Source of the DNA: Benincasa hispida
Lineage: Eukaryota > Streptophyta > Magnoliopsida > Cucurbitales > Cucurbitaceae
Length of the DNA: 64,000 nucleotides
Assembly: GCF_009727055.1 (NCBI RefSeq)
Contig: NC_052354.1
Span: 1,875,342-1,939,341 of the forward strand
Direction of reading: 5' to 3'
The position numbers and the translations under genes are program-made. Under the pieces are notes generated by a model. The model had not been told where the DNA came from, searched no databases, and saw only the letters and a program-made list of their open reading frames with translations. Positions 57,774-64,000 of this stretch are shown piece by piece (the stretch's first letter is position 1; the number at the start of each line of letters is the position of its first letter).

Positions 57774-58183
57774 GTGTGTCTAACCCCCCCAAATTCTGAA
57801 GTGACGTAAACTACCTTTACGTCCTCTCCATGACTCATACAGTGTTTCTGAAACACTTTTTTAGGGAACCATGTTCATAATATATACGGCAGCTTGCACT
57901 TCATAACCCCAAAATGACTGAGGTAACTGGGCATAACTCATTATTGAACAAACTATGTCTAACAGGGTTCGATTTCTCCTTTCTGCTACACCATTTTGTT
58001 GTGGTATACCAAGTGTTGTGAGTTAAGATTGAATTCCATGTTCTACTAAATAGTTCTAGAGTTGTAAATCTATATACTCACCACCCCGATCTAATTGAAG
58101 TGTTTTAATCCTTTTACCTAATAGGTTCTCTACCTCAGTCTTGTATTCTTTGAACTTTTCAATAGTTTCAGACTTATGAAGCA

Positions 58184-58825
58184 TTAGGTAAACATAGCCA
58201 TATTTGAATAATCATATATAAAACTAATGAAATATTCAGATCCTTCCCGAGCCTTAACATTCATTGGAACATAAAGATTTGAATATATAAGTTTTAGATG
58301 TTCTTTGGCTCTAAGACCTTTTCCTGAAAGAGATCTTTTAGTCATTTTCCCTTCAAGACATGATTCACATAGAGGTAAAGAATTGTCTTCTAACTGATTT
58401 AGATGTCCATTCTTTACTAATCTCTCATTCCTATGGAGGTTTATGTGACCAAGTTTTAAGTGCCAATGATAGGCGTTAAGAGAAATCTTTTGTTTCTTAT
58501 TTTGAGTTTCTACTGTTTTAAACATCTCTATATTTAAAATAGATTTTGCCTCAGTTGGTTTTAACACATACAAGTTATTTTCAAGTTTAGTAGAACATAT
58601 ATGAACACCTCTTGAACTAATGAACATTTCATTTATATCAAAAGTAACTTTATACATATGTTTCAGCAAACAAAAAACGGAGATTAAGTTCATTTTAATT
58701 TTAGATACATAATATACATTTTCTAGTAAAATGTAGGAATTTCCAAAACATAACTTGATGTCTCCCACTGCTTCTGCTGAAATGACTTCACTTGTTCCCA
58801 CCTTGAAAGTCATTTTGTTTTCCAT
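58184..58825 (-). pseudogene. Copia protease end, pre-integrase and integrase N-terminus
   Basis: A 213-codon frame: KMTFKVGTSEVISAEAVGDI and ENVYYVSKIKMNLISV (protease end and link), YHWHLKLGHINLHRNERLVK (GAG-pre-integrase), LPLCESCLEGKMTKRS (zinc-finger cysteines) and GSEYFISFIYDYSNMAMFT (start of the integrase catalytic core). Upstream at 58,886-58,888 the protease active-site Asp is replaced by His (LHSGATNH), so the protease is dead even before the frame breaks. Confidence 0.85.
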
Positions 58826-58893
58826 TAACTGCTTCCAAAAACTAGTTTCCTAAATGAAAGTGCAAATATGATTAGTGGCACCTGAATGTAGTA

Positions 58894-59411
58894 TCAGGTC
58901 AAATGAGAACTTTCCACCAAACATGTTTCTATTACAAGTAAATTAGATTTACTTTGATTTGCCTTGGCTATGGCAGCACTATTTGCTTTCACTATGTTAA
59001 AGTGAACTATCATGTCCAGGACTTGTTCTCTAACAAAGGTCCCTTCCTTCATACATGAATTGTAAACGTATTTTACAGCATCGTGTTGTAACGTTAAGGA
59101 CGGTTGTCCAAACATCCTTTGTAATGACTCCATGATCTCTCTACCAGTGACCATGGTTTCATATTTTTTTTAGTAAGCACATCAGATATACTTGCTAAAA
59201 TATAGACTTTGGCTTTTTCATTAGCCCTGACCCATCTGTCATAGGCATCCCAAATATTTCGATTAGAACTGGGAAGAGGAGGACATTCCTTCGTTAAAAC
59301 GAATCATTGGTCATCAACTACTAGTATGATGTTTATGTTACATTTCCAATTTGAATAACCCTCTCCATTGAACTTATCGAAGGCTAAGAGTTAAATAATC
59401 GAGTTTGACAT
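58894..59411 (-). pseudogene. Copia gag (UBN2-type) remnant
   Basis: The start ATG at 59,411 gives MSNSII then TAA, followed by LLAFDKFNGEGYSNWKCNIN, WDAYDRWVRANEKA and, in the frame 59,154-58,894, VTGREIMESLQRMFGQPSLT and MKEGTFVREQVLDMIVHFNI, the normal copia gag order. There are at least two stops and one frameshift. The CCHC knuckle is not recognisable. Confidence 0.8.
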
Positions 59412-61332
59412 GCTGAAATATAAACAAATTCTATGAGAAAATTGCATCTAAATCCAATTTTAGCAAAAATAATAAAGTACCCATATATCTTTATTTCTTT
59501 GCAACGATACTATAGTGAGTTAGAATAAATACTACCAAGGGGCAGTCAAATACTCTTTCACTAAAGCAAGACATTCTTGACTAATTACTATATCCAGAAT
59601 AACTCTTATTCCAACAATCATTTAGTTATCGTTTTTGGTCAAGAATTTACTAACTTTTAGTAACTCTTGTAAGTGTGACCCTCCATTTTCAGATTTCATA
59701 GAATAGTATGAATATGCCCTCAAATTGGAAGATAATGTTCAAGACGGAACTAAGAAAACCTATTCACTTTTAAAGTTCAAGTTTTTCTGAATCCTATGTT
59801 ACAACCCTCCGAAGGGATAGCCATGGAAAATGACTAGCTTATGCCACCTAAAAATGACAGCGAGCACAACATAAGAATTTCACGGTTCGAACTAATGGAA
59901 GAGACCATAAGATATGTTGACACATTTCTTGCATCCATTACTATGAAATACTTCCCTTATTCACCTTGTTATTGATCCATGCAAATACTTTTCGAATGGA
60001 GCAGTGGAGATAAAAGCGACACGAGCCGAGCATGGATCTCAAGGTATGAACTCTTAGGGACGTGGGAGCTAAAAACAATATATCATATATATTATTAATC
60101 TTCCACTGAAGTGTTCTAATTGTTTGGGTATCTTTTGTATTTAGGTATATTTTAGCTAAAAAACACCCTAAGTCTATGTGGTTTATCCAAGTATAACATT
60201 TATATTTGGATTTAACCTACGATGTCTAGGTGATAAAACTTTTTTATTACTTCACACCGTGCGCGCATGCTCATAAAATCAGTTAACGACGCTCAATATC
60301 TCAACTATAATCCCCAGGTAGCAGGTGTTACGTAAACAGTCAACTTAAGTACCTCCAGCCTTAGATAGAATTATAGACCGATTGAGTTTGTAACCGTATT
60401 TTATAAAATAATGACCTATTTTAATTATTAAAACAAGTTGTTATTAAACCTAAATGGGCATGCATCTTATCTTTGTTATAGATTTTAAATGTCTAATTCA
60501 TTTTATAACACTTATAAAACTATAGACATACTATAACATACACTTAAGCATTCCATACTTTAATATAACAATTATATTAAATTTATGAAACCCTAACATG
60601 CATACTATATGATATAACTAATTTATAACATATGAAAATGCATGACACATGCTTTCCTATGGTGGGATTTTAAATCTACATGGCATACAATTTGCACATA
60701 CATGTTTGAATTACATATAACATACATCACATACATAAATATTTAAAATAACACTGATGTGGACCAACTTTGGCATCCTACGCAAGCAATTAGGCTAAAT
60801 ATTACAAAAAATAGTACAAAACAGCATCAAAGTGCCTCTAGACCGCTCGACCCGACCCGAAACGGACCCGAATCGCCTGAACTGACCCTCCAATGCTCTA
60901 AAAGATGCTGAATTAGACTTCAAGGAAACCAAATCGATCAAACAAGTCCAAACCCACGAACCAACTCCTTATGCACGTGTTTCTAGGCTGGGATGAGCAG
61001 CGTTGTGATGCTCCATCCCAACGTTGGAATACCTCGGGCTTTAGGAAGAATAGATGTCTCATGGTAGTGGCATCAATTTGATTTTTCTCCAACTGACCTT
61101 GCTTGCTTGAATCTTCAATTACAACCTAATTTCAACTCTATTGACTCCAATAAAATTACAGACCCTTAACGCACATTAAGGCCTATCAATCAAGAGCCAA
61201 TTTCAATTACAACATCATAATCAAAGAAGAATCAAATGTCAAAGCTATAAGAACATCCATATCAATCACATAACATGCATCTCAAGAAATTCACCCACCA
61301 AACTCAAATAACGTTAATTGAGTCTTAAATCA
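59412..61332 (-). mobile_element. Long non-coding leader of the copia element
   Basis: About 1.9 kb lies between PBS and gag with no gag-like ORF. 59,500-60,760 aligns in order with 3,800-5,290 of the other copia element. 60,830-61,330 is specific to this one. Confidence 0.6.
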
Positions 61333-61333
61333 T

Positions 61334-61345
61334 GCTCTAATACCA
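61334..61345 (-). other. Primer-binding site
   Basis: Minus strand TGGTATTAGAGC, one base different from the usual TGGTATCAGAGC, two bases after the LTR end CTCTATCA. Confidence 0.85.
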
Positions 61346-61347
61346 AT

Positions 61348-63030
61348 TGATAGAGTAAACACGTAAAAAAGAGAAGCAAATAGAATCATTAAGTACTCTA
61401 ATTACGTTTAATTTGAGTAACAAGCATGCTAAAAACACAGTTTTTCAAAGATAAGGTTCCAGATTTCTCACCTTTGTAGATTTCCACTTGATACTTACTA
61501 GTTACACGAAATTAACCTTCAATTTCTTTAGTAGACTACAAGAGAATCTTCTCTATTATTCTCAGCTTGGGATTGAGTGATGGAACTCTGAATTGAAAGG
61601 GAAAAAAAGGTGGATTGGAGAGGGTTTGAGAGCAAAATAATTTTCTGCAAAATTTTCTCTAAAATTCTGATCGCATGCACTTCAAACTAATCAAATTGAA
61701 GTATATATTCAACTTAACCATGCAAGCACTATTCTTCAAATAACATAATTAGTGGGCTAGGTGTTAGATGTTGGAAAAATCCACTTGAATTAATTTTTTA
61801 ATTTTTATTTAATTTAATATTTAATTAAATTAAATTAAACATAAATTCAATTTCAGAAAATTGAATTTTTTAAATTTGAAATTGATTTAATTTAAATAAA
61901 TTTAATTAATTAATTAATTAATAATAATTTAATATCAAATATTAGATTAATAAAACACCTAGTTCAAACATGAATCCCCATTAATGTAATCAATATTTAA
62001 ATCATTATTTAAATATATTGAACTCTCCAAATATGTTTAATTTCAATAAATTTAAACGTTAATTATATCGAATATAATTATCAAAACACTAAAATTGAAT
62101 TTGAACATTTCAAATTCACTCAATATTTAAATCAAAGGTTTAATCTTTTACAAGCTAGTAGAGGGACCTTATGGACTTATAGATCATGAGCTCCAACGAT
62201 TTGAGATTAATTGGCTAAACTTTTTAACCGAATTAATCAATATTCATTAACTACCGAGACATACCAAGCTCAATAGTTTTCACTCTCCGCACTATAGATA
62301 TATTTCTGTCCACTTGATTAACCATAATCAGTAAGTCGATCCATCACAGGTCGTTCGTATTTACAATTAGGTCAAAAATACCATTTTACCCCTATAAATA
62401 CATCTTGTTCCTTAAGTCTCCACCGATTCTCTATTGAACAATTGGTTTATAGTCCAACTAATAAACCATATTCCTCTCTATCATGAGAGGACAAGGCCCC
62501 TTTGTTAAAGTCCATGAATCAATACTTAAGGGAACAACCTATCTGCTAACCCAAAAATGGGTGGGAGTGAATTCTATCTTCCAGGACTATGTCCCCAGCT
62601 ATCTATCCAGTTTTATCCCCAAAATGGGAGGCTTATTGAGCGGTCATGTTGAACCACTCTCTCCTATGCAGATCAAAAGATAATCCCGAATAAAAAAGAG
62701 TTCATAGTTAGCTCAAGATAAAGATCTAGTTACCTTAAGTCATCGATTTGAAATAGACAGTTTTAACAATAAATAGTTGTTATAAAGAAAAGTGACTATT
62801 TCGAGGTCCGGTATTATGCAAACGTATTTTGCCTAGGATGCCTCTACTCGCATGTCTTCACATGATTTCGGGATCACATCATTTGTATCAATATACAAAA
62901 TGGGTCGAATCCATAGTGTCCCTAGGATGAGGTACCCAATCTCATCCATATACTTATGGACCTTTTTTACTACAAACTAAAACTTGATCCTCTTTTATGT
63001 CTCTACATAAAGTTAAAGTATTCATACTAT
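61348..63030 (-). mobile_element. Copia 5' LTR, truncated at its start
   Basis: The LTR 3' end lies at 61,348 next to the PBS. It matches 54,826-55,873 and 38,690-40,680. The expected start TGTTAGGAATGTCC is missing, because homology stops at ATAAAGTTAAAGTATTCATA near 63,028, where another LTR-like sequence begins. The ORF at 62,483-62,683 is LTR sequence. Confidence 0.78.
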
Positions 63031-64000
63031 TAATGGAACACAAGACATACGCAGCGGAATTAGGATCTAATTACACTCTAATTGCTTTTAATTTAAAGGA
63101 AAATAGCATGCAATTGAAGGGACAAAAAACAGTAAATTAAAATGGATAGCATACAACATTTGAAGCTCCCGAAACCCACTTTTCCTCATTGAATCTAGAC
63201 CCGAACACGAACGGACCACCACTAGAGTTAACCTACTATCCTCTGGACTCAGAACCGGGTTGTGGAACCCGATGGATGAAGAAAATCGAGAGAGAAAAAG
63301 AGATGGAAAATAAGAATGAATTTGGGTTTGGGTTTTTATTTCACTTAAAGAAAATAGATCTTTCCAACCCAAATTTAGAAAACTCTTTTGGCAAAAATGG
63401 CAAAATTTTTTAATTCAAATTCAAAAGCCCATTTTATAGAAAAAACCATGCAACATTTGCATGAAACAAATCCATAAAAACCCAACACCTATAATCCACT
63501 ATCTAAGTGGGCTTAATGTCTCCACTATAAGCCAACACCTAGACCACTATTTTGTTAGTGGAATTATCCAACAAAAGTTGGGATTTTCCCACTAACTTTA
63601 GTCAAAAGGAAAAAATAGTCATTTGGCTCAAAGGACAACTTTGGCCAAAAAGTCAACAGTTGACTTTTTGTGATTTTTTCCATGTTGACTAATTTTGACT
63701 CCCGAGCATGAATCCCATTCATTTTCTCGAAACTCAAATCAATTGAATATAAGGTTGGTCAAGTATTGACCTTAATATTAACTCATTGACATATTTATTA
63801 ATTTCAAGCTCTCAAATATGAACGTTTTCAGTATTTTGAATTTAAATTACATTTAAATATTAAAGTGTACTCTCTTAAACTGAAGACGACCACTATATAA
63901 CATTATACTTTCAATTTTCTTTTCTTACCTAATTCGGAACAAATTGAATTATTCAGTCATCTTGTTCTAAAGTTTATTCATATGGTAGAGTAAAGGAACC
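63031..64000 (-). mobile_element. Part of another copia-type LTR
   Basis: Starts GGAACACAAGACATACGCAG + CGGAATTAGGATCT, similar in layout to the U5 ends of the copia LTRs (compare 38,690 and 61,350). It continues with CCCAACACCTATAATCCACT and GTCAACAGTTGACTTTTTG to the window edge. Short ORFs at 63,088-63,413 have no recognisable domain. Confidence 0.45.

Noticed and set aside
63088..63413. ORFs on both strands near the window end
   Set aside because: Overlapping frames in LTR-like sequence without a domain or splice pattern.

Overview
The window is plant nuclear DNA. It has spliced eukaryotic genes, AT-rich spacers and dense nested LTR retrotransposons whose primer-binding sites match initiator-Met tRNA (TGGTATCAGAGC). 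The repeat and gene complement looks like a eudicot, most likely a cucurbit; that taxonomic call is inference. Only one clearly intact protein-coding gene is visible: a six-exon gene on the minus strand at 51,009-53,767 for RNA polymerase II subunit RPB4 (138 aa). No single exon of it makes a long ORF, so an ORF scan misses it.

Layout. 1-3,030: Ty3-gypsy LTR remnants. 3,035-8,579: a minus-strand Ty1-copia remnant (protease/pre-integrase piece, long leader, PBS, 2.2-kb LTR). 8,768-9,717: a second copy of that LTR in the opposite orientation, giving a large inverted repeat. 9,718-10,345: a T-rich composite repeat. 11,885-14,790: a hexose-transporter (STP/HEX6-like) pseudogene broken by a chromovirus insertion and carrying scrambled repair filler at its right junction. 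14,791-17,600: AT-rich spacer.

17,600-28,680 is a patchwork of gene fragments: a decayed intron-containing RNase P/MRP subunit POP4/RPP29 copy, the start of a sterol delta-24 reductase (DWF1), the first exon of a casein kinase I, and two unidentified exon-like pieces. A non-autonomous gypsy element (20,084-25,432) interrupts it, with 2.2-2.6-kb LTRs around a 0.6-kb non-coding interior. A second element of the same family lies at 29,407-34,007, and fragments occur at 26,985, 40,681 and 42,890. A 41-bp/82-bp higher-order tandem array sits at 27,570-27,897 and a 43-bp run of N at 29,279-29,321.

34,008-37,628: an 11-codon minisatellite, a copia RNase H tail with its 3' LTR, and a solo LTR. 38,447-44,738: a copia-type element with two 146-bp LTRs and a clear 5-bp target duplication (ATACC), its interior filled by other LTR fragments. 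45,262-46,155: a MITE-like end and a 45-bp minisatellite. 46,633-48,395: a second hexose-transporter pseudogene. 48,396-51,008: AT-rich spacer with two inverted-repeat elements. 51,009-54,530: RPB4 and its 5' region. 54,826-63,030: a degenerate minus-strand Ty1-copia element (3' LTR, RNase H, RT, integrase, protease, gag, 1.9-kb leader, PBS, 5' LTR). 63,031-64,000: another LTR fragment.

The genes do not form an operon or pathway. The window is one housekeeping gene inside a decaying mosaic of retroelements, transporter pseudogenes and captured exons. Boundaries of diverged repeats are approximate unless given with a terminal motif.
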